A stretch of DNA of 33,930 nucleotides. Source: Bacteroidota bacterium. Lineage in GTDB: Bacteria; Bacteroidota; Bacteroidia; Chitinophagales; UBA10324. Location: NCBI GenBank assembly GCA_014190575.1, contig BJGQ01000036.1, positions 1 to 33,930 of the forward strand, in the 5' to 3' direction. The notes below the pieces were generated by a model, which worked only from the letters and a program-made list of their open reading frames with translations, was not told where the DNA came from and did not search any database. A program made the translations under genes and the position numbers. Position 1 is the stretch's first letter. Each line of letters opens with the position of its first letter. Positions 1-8,339 of this stretch are shown here, in pieces.

Positions 1-284
1 TCATAACTGAACGAAAAAATGTCGGATGATTTTGTCACCCACAAATTCACACACGCCAATCGCCGACCGAATTGTTCTTTGGCAAACAACAGCGCGAGTT
101 GCGCATCGGGCGCATGCACAATGCCCACATGCACATGCTGGTCGCCGCGTTTTTTCTGATGAAAAACTTCCCACGAAATCCAGTGTTCGTTTTCGCCGAT
201 GGCGGTTGTTCCGTAAGTGCTTTCTAAATCAACACGCTTAATACGCGGGTCGAGTACCGGAGTGTTTAAAGGTATCTTGCTCAT
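1..284 (-). CDS. paaB: Phenylacetyl-CoA epoxidase subunit PaaB (partial, 3' end beyond window)
   Basis: This gene reads leftwards from the ATG at 284 and runs open off the window edge after 94 complete codons. PaaB is a small non-catalytic subunit of the ring-1,2-phenylacetyl-CoA epoxidase complex. The visible product begins [20 protein letters not shown] and contains a [17 protein letters not shown] stretch, followed by [18 protein letters not shown], which is the PaaB pattern. Known PaaB proteins are about 95 residues, so nearly the whole protein is probably here. Its ATG overlaps the TGA of paaA by four bases (ATGA), so the two subunits are almost certainly translationally coupled. The rest of the operon (paaC, paaD, paaE) would be expected to the left. 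Identity is recognised from sequence pattern only. Confidence 0.88.
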   Translation of the reverse strand, partial: MSKIPLNTPVLDPRIKRVDLESTYGTTAIGENEHWISWEVFHQKKRGDQHVHVGIVHAPDAQLALLFAKEQFGRRLACVNLWVTKSSDIFSFSY

Positions 285-1267
285 GCAAATGGAATTACAA
301 CTTTTTGATTCGGATTCATCATGGCGGTGCGCACCCACTTGCCATGCTCTTCAACATACTGACGAACAGCGAGGCGCTCGGCATTGCAAGGACCATCGCC
401 ATTAATCACGCGCTTAAATTCATCCCAATCGGGGTCGCTGAATTCCCATTGTCCGGTTGCTTCGTTCTTTTTCAGGTTAGGGTCGGGAATGGTGATTCCG
501 ATTTCCAGAATCTTCGGCACATACATATCCAGAAACTGATTTCGCATATCGTCGTTGGTTGCCATTTTCACTTTCCATCGCATCAGTTTCGCTGTGTGTT
601 CCGAAATTTTATCGGGCGGTCCGTGAAAGTGCATGATGGGTTTCCACCAGCGGTTGAGCGCATCCTGCAGCATATCGTGTTGCGCTTTTGTTCCGGTTGC
701 CAAAGTGATAAATGCATCGTGACCTTGCTTCAGGTGAAAAGATTCTTCGTAACAAATGCGCTCGAGCGCACGGCAGTAAGGACCATACGAACCTTTTGAA
801 TTCGCCACCTGATTTACAATCGCACCGGCATCAATCAGAAAACCAATGACTGTTACATCAGCCCATGTTTTTGCCGGATAGTTAAACACATTGCTGTACT
901 TCGATTTTCCGGTGAGCAAATCATTAATCATTTGCTCGCGCGATTTGCCGAGTGTTTCAGCAGCGCTGTACAACAAATGCGCATGACCAATTTCGTCCTG
1001 CACTTTTGCAATCAGCGCGAGCTTGCGACGAAATCCCGGAGCGCGTGTAATCCATGTGCCTTCGGGCAATGCGCCTATCACCTCGCTGTGCGCGTGCTGC
1101 TCAATCATGCGAATGAGTTGCTTGCGATAATCAGCAGGCATCCAGTCGTGCGGTTCAATTTTTTCACCGCGGTCAATGCGTGCTTCAAACTCCGCAAGTT
1201 TTTGTGCATCATCTACCTGCGATGTTGCCTCCTGTTTTTCTTCCTGAATATATCCTCCTCCGTACAT
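281..1267 (-). CDS. paaA: Phenylacetyl-CoA epoxidase catalytic subunit PaaA
   Basis: The 328-residue product is the diiron oxygenase subunit that epoxidises the ring of phenylacetyl-CoA, the committed step of aerobic phenylacetate catabolism. The ferritin-like diiron signature is visible: Glu62 (HSEVIG), then E92-x-x-H95 in [10 protein letters not shown], and E175-x-x-H178 in [11 protein letters not shown]. Length matches the family (about 310-330). The start ATG at 1267 is followed by a Gly/Glu-rich tail before the folded domain, and no better start is visible. Its stop overlaps paaB by four bases. Base composition looks clearly richer in G+C than most of the window (one 60-base sample within the gene is 55% G+C). 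I found no TAnnTTTG element in the 189 bases upstream, so it may be read from the tetR-family promoter or from one I cannot see. Confidence 0.93.
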   Translation of the reverse strand: MYGGGYIQEEKQEATSQVDDAQKLAEFEARIDRGEKIEPHDWMPADYRKQLIRMIEQHAHSEVIGALPEGTWITRAPGFRRKLALIAKVQDEIGHAHLLYSAAETLGKSREQMINDLLTGKSKYSNVFNYPAKTWADVTVIGFLIDAGAIVNQVANSKGSYGPYCRALERICYEESFHLKQGHDAFITLATGTKAQHDMLQDALNRWWKPIMHFHGPPDKISEHTAKLMRWKVKMATNDDMRNQFLDMYVPKILEIGITIPDPNLKKNEATGQWEFSDPDWDEFKRVINGDGPCNAERLAVRQYVEEHGKWVRTAMMNPNQKVVIPFA

Positions 1268-1338
1268 GGCTGTGAAAGTTATTTGTTGATTGGTTATTTG
1301 TTAATTGTAGTTACGAGTTTCGGGTTTTTAGTTTCGCG

Positions 1339-1408
1339 CTTCGACAGGCTCAGCGTGACAACGCTTTGTCATCCTGAGCCTGTCGAAGGATGTGCTTGTC
1401 GAAGGATG
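1339..1408. repeat. REP-like inverted repeat (TTCGACAGGCTCAG type)
   Basis: Two 23-base arms at 1339-1361 and 1366-1388 are inverted copies that differ at three positions around the middle. The ends read CTTCGACAGGCTCAG and CTGAGCCTGTCGAAG. The right arm continues into a tandem duplication of TGTCGAAGGATG (1381-1392 and 1397-1408). A related element lies at 24290-24360, so this is a dispersed family rather than a gene-specific structure. It lies between the TetR gene and paaA. It could act as a terminator or mRNA-stability hairpin, but its recurrence fits a repetitive extragenic palindrome. Confidence 0.85.
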
Positions 1409-1456
1409 CGCAATTAGTTAACGACAATTCAATTTTTAGTTTTTCACTTTTAGTTT

Positions 1457-2041
1457 TTAGTTCTTTAGGATTCCGTTTAAAAAAACTTCTACCATTTGCT
1501 CTGCAATTTCTTCCGGCTGCAATTTTCCATTCGGCGTAAACCATTCGTAAATGCCGTTCATTGCTGAGAAGATGACGAACAAGGTGAGTTTCTCGTCTCT
1601 GATTTGAAATTTTTTTTCTTCTGCTCCTGCTTTTAAAATGTTCTTGTAAAAATTTTCGTAGCGCTTGCGCATCAGTTTAAAATCAGAAAGAAAAGGTTCG
1701 CTCAGGTGTCGCCACTCATGCAGAAACACAACTGATGAGTCCATATTCTGTGTGATGATGCGGATGTGTTCTGTTACAGCTTGCTTGAATAATTCTTTTG
1801 CGGGAAGTTTTTTTCGCTGCAATTCTTCTGATGATTTTAAAAACTGTTCTGCCAATTCAAAACAAATGAGTTGTAAAATTTCTTCTTTTGATTTTATGTG
1901 GCTGTACAAACTCGCCGCTTCTATTCCTAATTCTCCTGCAATGTGCCGCATAGAAGTGGCGGCATATCCCCGCTCGCGAAATAAATTTTTCGCAGTGTGA
2001 TGAATCTGTTGCTTTCTGTTTTTGATAATTGCTGTTGCCAT
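1457..2041 (-). CDS. TetR/AcrR family repressor, probable PaaR
   Basis: The 194-residue product has an N-terminal TetR helix-turn-helix (about residues 8-55: QQIHHTAKNLFRERGYAATS, then IAGELGIEAASLYSHIKSKEEIL) and an all-alpha C-terminal ligand-binding domain. It lies directly upstream of paaA on the same strand, which suggests control of phenylacetate genes; PaaR-type TetR repressors are known to respond to phenylacetyl-CoA. A 14-base palindrome six bases before its start codon overlaps the predicted transcription start, which implies autorepression. Between its stop and paaA lie 189 bases containing a REP-like repeat, so co-transcription with paaA is possible but not certain. The TetR fold is certain; the PaaR role is inferred from context and operator match. 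FadR-type acyl-CoA-responsive TetR proteins are the main alternative. Confidence 0.85.
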   Translation of the reverse strand: MATAIIKNRKQQIHHTAKNLFRERGYAATSMRHIAGELGIEAASLYSHIKSKEEILQLICFELAEQFLKSSEELQRKKLPAKELFKQAVTEHIRIITQNMDSSVVFLHEWRHLSEPFLSDFKLMRKRYENFYKNILKAGAEEKKFQIRDEKLTLFVIFSAMNGIYEWFTPNGKLQPEEIAEQMVEVFLNGILKN

Positions 2042-2046
2042 CCTAA

Positions 2047-2060
2047 CTAACGGTCGTTAG
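2047..2060. promoter_or_regulatory. Palindromic TetR/PaaR operator CTAACGGTCGTTAG
   Basis: This is a perfect inverted repeat: six-base arms CTAACG and CGTTAG around a two-base centre. It fits the consensus CNAACGNNCGTTNG reported for Thermus thermophilus PaaR. It begins six bases upstream of the TetR-family ATG and sits immediately downstream of a TAnnTTTG element, so it covers the expected transcription start. Confidence 0.72.
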
Positions 2061-2061
2061 G

Positions 2062-2092
2062 CAAATATAAAACGATGCTTCAACTTTCCAAA
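2062..2092 (-). promoter_or_regulatory. Bacteroidota-type promoter of the TetR-family gene
   Basis: On the minus strand, TTTG (2092-2089) is followed after 19 bases by TATATTTG (2069-2062), matching the Bacteroidota consensus TTTG-N19-TAnnTTTG. Transcription would start near 2055, inside the palindrome at 2047-2060. Confidence 0.68.
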
Positions 2093-2161
2093 CTTTCATT
2101 TCACCAATTAGTTTTATAGGAAAAGAAATTAAATCACTTTCGCAGCACAATAATTTTTTCA

Positions 2162-2605
2162 ATGAAAATTCAACAAGGCGACTACACTATTTCAGATGAA
2201 AAAGATTTGATGGATATAAAAATCATTCATCAATATCTTTCTGAAGAATCTTATTGGTGTGCTGGAATTCCGATTGATGTGGTAAAGAAATCCATTGAAG
2301 GCGCACATTGCTTCGGAATTTTTCTTAATGAAAATCAAATTGGATTTGCGCGGGTGATTACCGACCACGCCACCTTCGCTTACCTCGCCGATGTTTTTGT
2401 TTTACCCGAACATCGCGGAAAAGGATTATCGAAATGGCTGATGAAAACCATTGTTGATAATCCTGAATTGCAGGGATTAAGAAGATGGATACTTGCCACA
2501 CGAGATGCGCACGCGCTGTACGAGCAATTCGGTTTTACACCACTTGCAAAACCCGACAGATTTATGGAACTGCACAACCCGAATGTTTATCAGAAAAATG
2601 CCTGA
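2162..2605 (+). CDS. GNAT family N-acetyltransferase
   Basis: The 147-residue product is a single-domain acetyl-CoA-dependent acyltransferase. The core strand/helix pair is visible at about residues 75-95: ADVFVLPEHRGKGLSKWLMK contains the R-G-x-G acetyl-CoA pyrophosphate-binding loop (motif A). It is followed by RRWILATRDAHALYEQFGF, the usual motif-B helix with the tyrosine that often protonates the CoA thiolate. The substrate cannot be predicted. It is a monocistronic gene diverging from the TetR-family gene with a 120-base gap. No exact TAnnTTTG element was found before it. The following gene, rimP, has its own promoter and a terminator-like hairpin lies between them. Confidence 0.88.
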   Translation: MKIQQGDYTISDEKDLMDIKIIHQYLSEESYWCAGIPIDVVKKSIEGAHCFGIFLNENQIGFARVITDHATFAYLADVFVLPEHRGKGLSKWLMKTIVDNPELQGLRRWILATRDAHALYEQFGFTPLAKPDRFMELHNPNVYQKNA

Positions 2606-2637
2606 AACAATTTTTTTCTTTATCAACAATGTGTGAT

Positions 2638-2645
2638 TACATTTG
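2638..2645 (+). promoter_or_regulatory. TAnnTTTG element upstream of rimP
   Basis: TACATTTG matches the Bacteroidota -7 element. Transcription would start near 2650-2652, 35 bases before the rimP ATG. No clear TTTG -33 element is present, although the region around 2612-2620 is T-rich. Confidence 0.55.
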
Positions 2646-2661
2646 CGACGGATTAGTGATG

Positions 2662-2683
2662 AGGGGACAATGTCCCCTTTTTT
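2662..2683 (+). terminator. Intrinsic-terminator-like hairpin in the rimP leader
   Basis: A seven-base-pair stem (AGGGGAC with GTCCCCT, loop AAT) is followed directly by a run of six T (2678-2683), the canonical form of a factor-independent terminator. It ends four bases before the rimP ATG (2687). It may simply end the upstream acetyltransferase transcript. However, the TAnnTTTG element at 2638 places it inside the rimP-nusA-infB leader, where it could act as an attenuator. Confidence 0.75.
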
Positions 2684-2686
2684 ATT

Positions 2687-3151
2687 ATGAATAACTCAGA
2701 GCTTCAAAATAAGATAACAGCCATTTTGGAACCCGAACTGCAACTGCACGACTGGTTCTTGGTGGAATGCAAAGTGCAGAACGGACGGGTGCAGATTGCA
2801 GTAGATGCCGACAACGGATTCACCATTGAAAACTGCGTGAAACTGAGTCGCCTGTTGGAATCGGAATTGAATGCAGAGTTTCCGTTTTCAGATAATTACT
2901 CACTTGAATTGGGAAGCCCTGGAATGGGAAATCCTTTTAAGGTGTGGCGGCAGTACAAAAAATACATCGGACGAAAAGTGATTGTCATCACCACCGAAGG
3001 GCAAACGAAGAATGGAAAAATGATTTCGGTAAGCGATACTGGCATCACACTCGAAACAACAAAAACCGAAAAGAAAATTGAAACAGTGACCGGACAAATT
3101 GAAATTCCTTTTACACAAATTAAATCAACCGCATTGGTTGTTACATTTTAA
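2687..3151 (+). CDS. rimP: Ribosome maturation factor RimP
   Basis: The 154-residue product is needed for maturation of the 30S ribosomal subunit. It has the two-domain RimP layout: an N-terminal alpha/beta domain (residues 1-80, with VECKVQNGRVQIAVDADNGF and the ENCVKLSRLLESEL helix) and a C-terminal Sm-like domain (from about residue 83). The linker carries the family motif YSLELGSPGMGNPF, close to the usual SPGldrPL. Length and position directly before nusA and infB match the conserved bacterial order. The ATG follows the T-run of a hairpin by a few bases, so no Shine-Dalgarno site is available; this is usual in the phylum. Confidence 0.95.
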   Translation: MNNSELQNKITAILEPELQLHDWFLVECKVQNGRVQIAVDADNGFTIENCVKLSRLLESELNAEFPFSDNYSLELGSPGMGNPFKVWRQYKKYIGRKVIVITTEGQTKNGKMISVSDTGITLETTKTEKKIETVTGQIEIPFTQIKSTALVVTF

Positions 3152-3168
3152 AACACAGTTCGAAAACC

Positions 3169-4431
3169 ATGAACAACATTGAGCTGATTGAATCATTCTC
3201 AGAATTCAAAGAACAAAAAAACATTGACCGCCCAACCATGATGAAGGTGCTGGAAGATGTATTCCGCACGCTTATCCGTAAAAAGCATTTGTCGGATGAA
3301 AACTTCGACATCATTGTGAACACCGAGAAAGGTGATTTGGAAATCTGGCATCGCCGCGAAATTGTTGCCGATGGTGCAGTGGAAGATCCGGTAAAACAAA
3401 TTTCACTTACCGATGCGCAGTTAATTGAGCCTGATTTTCAGGTTGGTGAAGAGGCGATAGAAGAAATCAAGATGGCTTCATTCGGTCGTCGTGCAATTTT
3501 ATCTGCGCGCCAAACTTTGGCCGGTCGTGTTTCTGAATTGGAAAAAGATGAACTCTTTAAAAAATATACTGATCGTGTTGGTGAAATAATCAGTGGTGAA
3601 GTTTATCAGACCTGGAAAAGAGAAACTTTGTTGATTGATGATGAAGGAAACGAATTGATTCTTCCAAAGACCGAACAAATTCCCGCCGACTTTTTTAAGA
3701 AGGGCGATAATGTTCGCGCTGTTTTAAAATCAGTGGAATTAAAAAATAATGCGCCAATGATTATTCTGTCGCGCACCGACCCATCGTTCCTTGCAAAATT
3801 ATTAGAGCAGGAAGTTCCTGAAATTTTTGATGGCTTAATCACCATTAAAAAAATTGTTCGTGAGCCTGGTGAGAGAGCAAAAGTTGCTGTTGAATCTTAT
3901 GATGATCGCATTGACCCGGTTGGTGCTTGTGTGGGAATGAAGGGTTCGCGTATTCACGGTATTGTTCGTGAATTGAAAAATGAAAACATTGATATTATCA
4001 ACTACACCAATAACATTCAGTTGATGATTGCGCGCGCATTAACTCCTGCGAAAATCACTTCAATGGAAATTAATGAAGAGAAAAAAAGTGTGTCGGTTTA
4101 TCTGAAACCCGATCAGGTTTCATTGGCAATTGGTCGCGGTGGTGTGAACATTCGTTTAGCTGGTCGCATTACCGGATTGAGCATTGATGTGTTCCGTGAT
4201 ACAATGGATGAGGATGAAGATTTTGATATTGACTTAGATGAATTTTCAGATGAAATTGAAAGCTGGATCATTGATGAATTAAAAGCAATTGGTTGCGACA
4301 CTGCAAGAAGTGTGTTGGAATTGAATGCCGATGAATTGGTGCGCCGCTCTGATTTAGAAGAAGAAACAGTTAAAGAAGTTATCCGGATTCTGAAAACAGA
4401 ATTTGATGACGAAAAGAAAAAAGCAGAATAA
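3169..4431 (+). CDS. nusA: Transcription termination/antitermination factor NusA
   Basis: The 420-residue product binds RNA polymerase and nascent RNA to control pausing, termination and antitermination. Domains in order: the N-terminal RNAP-binding domain (residues 1-130), an S1 domain (about 130-200, beginning VGEIISGEVYQTWKRETL), KH1 (with GACVGMKGSRI) and KH2 (with VSLAIGRGGVNIRLA). A C-terminal helix-hairpin-helix-like segment (DELKAIGCDTARSVLELNAD) is followed by a charged tail. It lies 17 bases after rimP and nine bases before infB, so all three are one transcript. Since NusA itself promotes intrinsic termination, the hairpin ahead of rimP could give feedback control; that is inference. 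Confidence 0.97.
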   Translation: MNNIELIESFSEFKEQKNIDRPTMMKVLEDVFRTLIRKKHLSDENFDIIVNTEKGDLEIWHRREIVADGAVEDPVKQISLTDAQLIEPDFQVGEEAIEEIKMASFGRRAILSARQTLAGRVSELEKDELFKKYTDRVGEIISGEVYQTWKRETLLIDDEGNELILPKTEQIPADFFKKGDNVRAVLKSVELKNNAPMIILSRTDPSFLAKLLEQEVPEIFDGLITIKKIVREPGERAKVAVESYDDRIDPVGACVGMKGSRIHGIVRELKNENIDIINYTNNIQLMIARALTPAKITSMEINEEKKSVSVYLKPDQVSLAIGRGGVNIRLAGRITGLSIDVFRDTMDEDEDFDIDLDEFSDEIESWIIDELKAIGCDTARSVLELNADELVRRSDLEEETVKEVIRILKTEFDDEKKKAE

Positions 4432-4440
4432 TAAAACTGA

Positions 4441-7400
4441 ATGTCAGAAACAACAACCGGAGAAAAACGGATAGCAGCAGTAGCTCGTGAACTCAATGTG
4501 GGTTTAAATCACCTCATTGATCATTTGAACGCCAAAGGTTTTAAGGTGGAGAATAAACCTACCACCAAAATTACCAATGAGATGTACGAGGCGTTGCTAC
4601 GCGAATTTCAAAAAGATAAAACGGAGAAAATTCAGGCTGATAAAATCAGTCTCGGAATAAAGGCGGCCACTGTTCCGGCAAAAGATAAAACAGAGGAGAA
4701 AGAAGTGCGCGCCGCACAAATTTCGAAAGAGAAAGAAGATCAGGCCGAAGAGGTTTTAATTAAGAATTCTAAAACCGCAACGACAAAACCTGCTGAAAAG
4801 AAAAAAACTGAAGAGCCTGTTGCAGAAAAGAAGGTTGAAAAAGCACCTGAGAAAGTTATTGAGAAACCTGTAGAAAAGGTTGCTGATAAAAAGATAGAGA
4901 AGGTTGCAGAAAAACCAACTGATAAAAAAGCAGAGAAAGTAAATGAAGAAGAGAAGCCTGCAGAAAAAATTATCAAGCGCGGTAAGGCAGATAAAGTTGA
5001 GGGACCAAAAATTATTGGCAAAATAGAATTGCCTGTTGAGTTGCCTCCTGATGATCGTGGAAAGAAAAAAGCTGCTCCGAAAGTTGCTGCTAAAAAAGGA
5101 AAGAAGAAAGAAGAAGCTCCTATTGTTGAAGATGTAAAACCTGTTGAACCTCCGGTTGCAGAATCTCCAAAACCCGAAACTCCACCAACGAAGGAATCTC
5201 CTGCAGAGCCAACAGCAGATACGCCTGATTCTAACACACCTGAAGATCCAAATCAACCCACACGCAAAACACAATTCTCTGTTTTATCGGGTCCTGTAAT
5301 TATGGGCAAAATTGATTTGGGTTCAGTAAAAGATAAGAAGCCTGATTACTCTGATATTATAAAAGGCGACCGCGAAAAACGGAAGCGCAAAAGAATTTAT
5401 AGTTCAGAACAAGGTCCAACGAACAAACCTGCACCAAGTGCAAGTGGAGGTGGAACAGGAACAGCTCCTCCACCAAAACCCGGTGAGCGCCGACCATTCA
5501 CTCCACCAACATCACAACCACCGCGTCGTGATAACAACAGAGGAACCGATAATAACAGAGGTGGAAGCGACAGAGGAAGAAGTGATCGTAACAGAGGTGC
5601 TAAACCACCTGATGTTCCGCAAGAAGTTTCTCAAAAAGAAATTCAGGATAAAATTAAAGCAACACTCTCCCGCCTTGGTCAACATGGAGTGAAAGGTGGC
5701 AAGGGGGCGAAAACAAAATTGCGCAAACTCAAGCGCGAAGTTGCTGCCGAAGAAATGGGGTCAGAAGACGGAGCAAAAAAAATTCAGCTCACCGAATTTA
5801 TTTCTGTTTCTGAATTGGCAAGTTTGCTAAATGTTTCAGTTACTGATGTTATAAAAAATTGTATGAACCTCGGAATCTTCGTTTCCATCAATCAGAGATT
5901 GGATGCCGAGATTATTGAATTGGTGACACACGAGTTTGGGTTTGAAGCTGAGTTCATTGGTGTTGAAGCGCAGGAAGAACAGGAAGAATTTGTGGATGAG
6001 CCTGAAGATTTAAAACCTCGCCCACCTATCGTTACCATCATGGGACATGTGGATCATGGTAAAACTTCGCTCTTGGATTATATCAGAAGTGCGAATGTTG
6101 TAGCAGGAGAAAAAGGTGGAATCACTCAGCACATCGGTGCTTATGAAGTGGAGCTGGCTGATAAAAGAAAAATTACTTTCCTTGATACTCCCGGTCACGA
6201 AGCATTTACTGCCATGCGTGCACGCGGAGCAAAAATTACTGACATCGTGGTTATTGTAATTGCTGCTGATGATAGTGTGATGCCTCAAACAAAGGAAGCA
6301 ATCAGTCACGCGCAAGCTGCTGGTGTTCCAATGATTTTTGCTTTTAATAAAATGGATAAGCCGGGTGCTGATGCTGAAAAAGTGCGCAGCCAGTTGGCTA
6401 ACATGAATATATTAGTTGAAGATTGGGGAGGAAAATTTCAATCGCAGGAAATTTCAGCTAAGTCAGGAACCAATGTTCAATTGTTGTTAGAGAAAATTTT
6501 GATTGAAGCCGATGTATTGGAGCTGAAAGCAAATCCTGATAAGCCAGCAATCGGTTCGGTGATAGAAGCTTCATTGGATAAGGGTCGTGGTTATGTATCA
6601 ACTGTTTTGGTCCAAGAAGGAACACTTCGTCACGGTGATATAATAGTTGCCGGCGCAAATTCAGGAAGAGTGAAGGCGATGTATGATGAGCGTGGAAATA
6701 AAATTACAGTTGCGCCACCCGCTACTCCGGTTTTAGTTTTAGGATTGGATGGTGCGCCGCAAGCCGGTGAAAAAGTTCGTGCGTTCGAAGATGAACAGGA
6801 AGCAAAACAAGTAGCAACCAAGCGCTCACAAATTTTGCGTGAGCAGGGAATCAGAACCAAGAAACATATTACACTTGATGAAATTGGCCGCCGCTTAGCA
6901 TTGGGTAATTTCAAAGAATTGAATGTAATTATCAAAGCCGACTTTGATGGTTCGGTAGAAGCATTGACAGATTCATTACAAAAATTATCAGTTGCCGAAG
7001 TACATGTAAATGTAGTGTATCGTGCAGTTGGGCAAATTACCGAGTCGGATGTGTTGCTTGCTTCTGCATCGGATGCCATCATCATCGGGTTCCAGGTTCG
7101 ACCATCATTACAAGCACGCAAGCTGGCTGAGAAAGAAAATATTGAAATCCGTTTGTACTCCATCATTTACGATGCGATTGAAGAAATCAAGGGCGCAATG
7201 GAGGGAATGCTTGAGCCAAAAGTAGAAGAGCGCGCAGTATGTAATGTTGAGGTGCGCGATGTATTTAAAATTCCGAAAGTGGGTGCTGTGGCCGGATGTT
7301 TTGTAACAGATGGAAAAATTAACCGACACAACAAGATTCACATTGTTCGAGATGGCATCGTGATATTCACGGGAGAACTTGGCTCGCTCAAACGATTTAA

Positions 7401-7524
7401 AGATGATGTGAAAGATGTGGCCACGGGATTTGAGTGTGGCATCACCATCAAAAATTACAACGATATAAAAACCGGTGATGTGATTGAGGGATATGAGGAA
7501 GTGGAAGTGAAGCGGACGCTGTGA
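4441..7524 (+). CDS. infB: Translation initiation factor IF-2
   Basis: The 1027-residue product is the GTPase that brings initiator tRNA to the ribosome. An IF2N-like segment (residues 5-55) is followed by a long low-complexity linker (about 60-400) rich in Lys, Glu, Pro and Val, then Arg/Gly/Asn-rich, a second IF2N-like segment (about 440-500), and the G domain. G1 is GHVDHGKT at about 535-542, G3 is [15 protein letters not shown], and G4 is NKMDKPGAD. Domains II-IV follow to the C-terminus. The long linker accounts for the large size compared with about 890 residues in Escherichia coli. It is the last gene of the rimP-nusA-infB operon and is followed by a good intrinsic terminator. Confidence 0.98.
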   Translation: MSETTTGEKRIAAVARELNVGLNHLIDHLNAKGFKVENKPTTKITNEMYEALLREFQKDKTEKIQADKISLGIKAATVPAKDKTEEKEVRAAQISKEKEDQAEEVLIKNSKTATTKPAEKKKTEEPVAEKKVEKAPEKVIEKPVEKVADKKIEKVAEKPTDKKAEKVNEEEKPAEKIIKRGKADKVEGPKIIGKIELPVELPPDDRGKKKAAPKVAAKKGKKKEEAPIVEDVKPVEPPVAESPKPETPPTKESPAEPTADTPDSNTPEDPNQPTRKTQFSVLSGPVIMGKIDLGSVKDKKPDYSDIIKGDREKRKRKRIYSSEQGPTNKPAPSASGGGTGTAPPPKPGERRPFTPPTSQPPRRDNNRGTDNNRGGSDRGRSDRNRGAKPPDVPQEVSQKEIQDKIKATLSRLGQHGVKGGKGAKTKLRKLKREVAAEEMGSEDGAKKIQLTEFISVSELASLLNVSVTDVIKNCMNLGIFVSINQRLDAEIIELVTHEFGFEAEFIGVEAQEEQEEFVDEPEDLKPRPPIVTIMGHVDHGKTSLLDYIRSANVVAGEKGGITQHIGAYEVELADKRKITFLDTPGHEAFTAMRARGAKITDIVVIVIAADDSVMPQTKEAISHAQAAGVPMIFAFNKMDKPGADAEKVRSQLANMNILVEDWGGKFQSQEISAKSGTNVQLLLEKILIEADVLELKANPDKPAIGSVIEASLDKGRGYVSTVLVQEGTLRHGDIIVAGANSGRVKAMYDERGNKITVAPPATPVLVLGLDGAPQAGEKVRAFEDEQEAKQVATKRSQILREQGIRTKKHITLDEIGRRLALGNFKELNVIIKADFDGSVEALTDSLQKLSVAEVHVNVVYRAVGQITESDVLLASASDAIIIGFQVRPSLQARKLAEKENIEIRLYSIIYDAIEEIKGAMEGMLEPKVEERAVCNVEVRDVFKIPKVGAVAGCFVTDGKINRHNKIHIVRDGIVIFTGELGSLKRFKDDVKDVATGFECGITIKNYNDIKTGDVIEGYEEVEVKRTL

Positions 7525-7543
7525 TGAATGTTTAGTTGAAAGT

Positions 7544-7580
7544 AAAAACCGCCTCGATTTTATATCTGGGCGGTTTTTTT
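7544..7580 (+). terminator. Intrinsic terminator after infB
   Basis: The ten-base arms AAAAACCGCC (7544-7553) and GGCGGTTTTT (7569-7578) pair perfectly around a 15-base loop, and the T-run extends to 7580. It ends the rimP-nusA-infB operon. The remaining bases to 7778 are AT-rich with no gene or clear signal. Confidence 0.88.
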
Positions 7581-7778
7581 ATGAAAGAATGTTTCATTTT
7601 CTGCGTAGCAAATAATAAAGTATCAAATAAAAATGCTTGCTGGTTATAAAACCAATTAAAGGTTTGCGTTATTTAAATTTTTTTTCTTGATAATTTTTGG
7701 GAGTACCAACAAAGTATAAAAAACCAAAATAATTGTCTGCGTTAAATTTTATTTCTTCTTTTCTATTTGACTAATTTT

Positions 7779-8279
7779 TTATTCCATCACAATAAGCAAC
7801 TGATTCTTCTCTACCTTATCTCCGGCTTTTACATTCAAATGTTTGATAATTCCATCGCCACTACTCTTTAATACATTTTCCATTTTCATGGCTTCGAGCA
7901 CAAGGAGCGAGTCACCTTGTTTTATGGTTTGCCCTTCTTCAGCTAATATTCTTAAAACCAATCCGGGCATTGGCGCTTTCAGTTCATTTACTTTTTTGGT
8001 GAGCGCTTTATCCATTCCGAGTTTACGCAGAAGTTGATCATATTCATCTTCTACCTTCAACTCAATCGGCTTGTTATTTATTTTCAGATGCACGGTTTTA
8101 TTCTCAGCATCTACCTTAAGCAATTCTGCTTCAAAACTTTTTTCTTCAAACAAAATATGAAACAGGTTATCCTTTATTTTTTGAATATCCCATTCACCTG
8201 ATTTCCCGTTTACCGAAAATCCTTCCTTATCAAATTTTATTTCAAACACTTCTCCTTTCTTGCTTGTGACTTTGTACAT
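7779..8279 (-). CDS. Biotin/lipoyl-attachment protein (acyl-CoA carboxylase biotin carrier subunit)
   Basis: The 166-residue product carries biotin for a carboxylase. The C-terminal biotinyl domain (about residues 98-166) contains the attachment motif EAMKMEN with the biotinylated lysine at 132, preceded by the APMPGLV entry strand. The N-terminal 95 residues form a beta-rich region resembling the BT domain of propionyl-CoA carboxylase alpha chains (HLKINNKPIELKVEDEYDQ). I chose the ATG at 8279 (MYKVTSKKGE) because the 17 codons of upstream extension run into the divergent promoter region. A near-consensus TATCTTTA element lies 18 bases upstream on the minus strand (8297-8304). The biotin carboxylase and carboxyltransferase partners are not in the window. 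It is probably a propionyl-CoA, acetyl-CoA or methylcrotonyl-CoA carboxylase part; substrate unknown. Confidence 0.88.
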   Translation of the reverse strand: MYKVTSKKGEVFEIKFDKEGFSVNGKSGEWDIQKIKDNLFHILFEEKSFEAELLKVDAENKTVHLKINNKPIELKVEDEYDQLLRKLGMDKALTKKVNELKAPMPGLVLRILAEEGQTIKQGDSLLVLEAMKMENVLKSSGDGIIKHLNVKAGDKVEKNQLLIVME

Positions 8280-8311
8280 ATGACAATTGTGTGCGATAAA
8301 GATAATTCCAT

Positions 8312-8319
8312 TAGGTTTG
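8312..8319 (+). promoter_or_regulatory. TAnnTTTG element for the M1 aminopeptidase
   Basis: TAGGTTTG lies 21 bases before the chosen ATG at 8340. A TTG at 8287-8289 is 22 bases upstream, slightly longer than the usual spacing. The 60-base divergent space is shared with the biotin carrier gene. Confidence 0.5.
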
Positions 8320-8339
8320 TTTCCGAACACAAACTCAAC

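Noticed and set aside
1411-1430. Possible second PaaR operator upstream of paaA (TTAACGAC half-site)
   Set aside because: Only one half matches; four of the ten fixed positions of the 14-base consensus differ, so it is no better than chance.
4740-5274. Two long minus-strand open frames (165 and 172 codons) inside infB
   Set aside because: They are antisense frames over the Lys/Glu/Pro-rich linker of IF-2, which lacks stops in the complementary frames because of its base composition. Their products are low-complexity Ser/Phe-rich strings.
7581-7778. Possible small RNA or gene in the spacer after infB
   Set aside because: Only two loosely similar AT-rich stretches (near 7660 and 7735) are seen; there is no promoter, hairpin or open frame of note.
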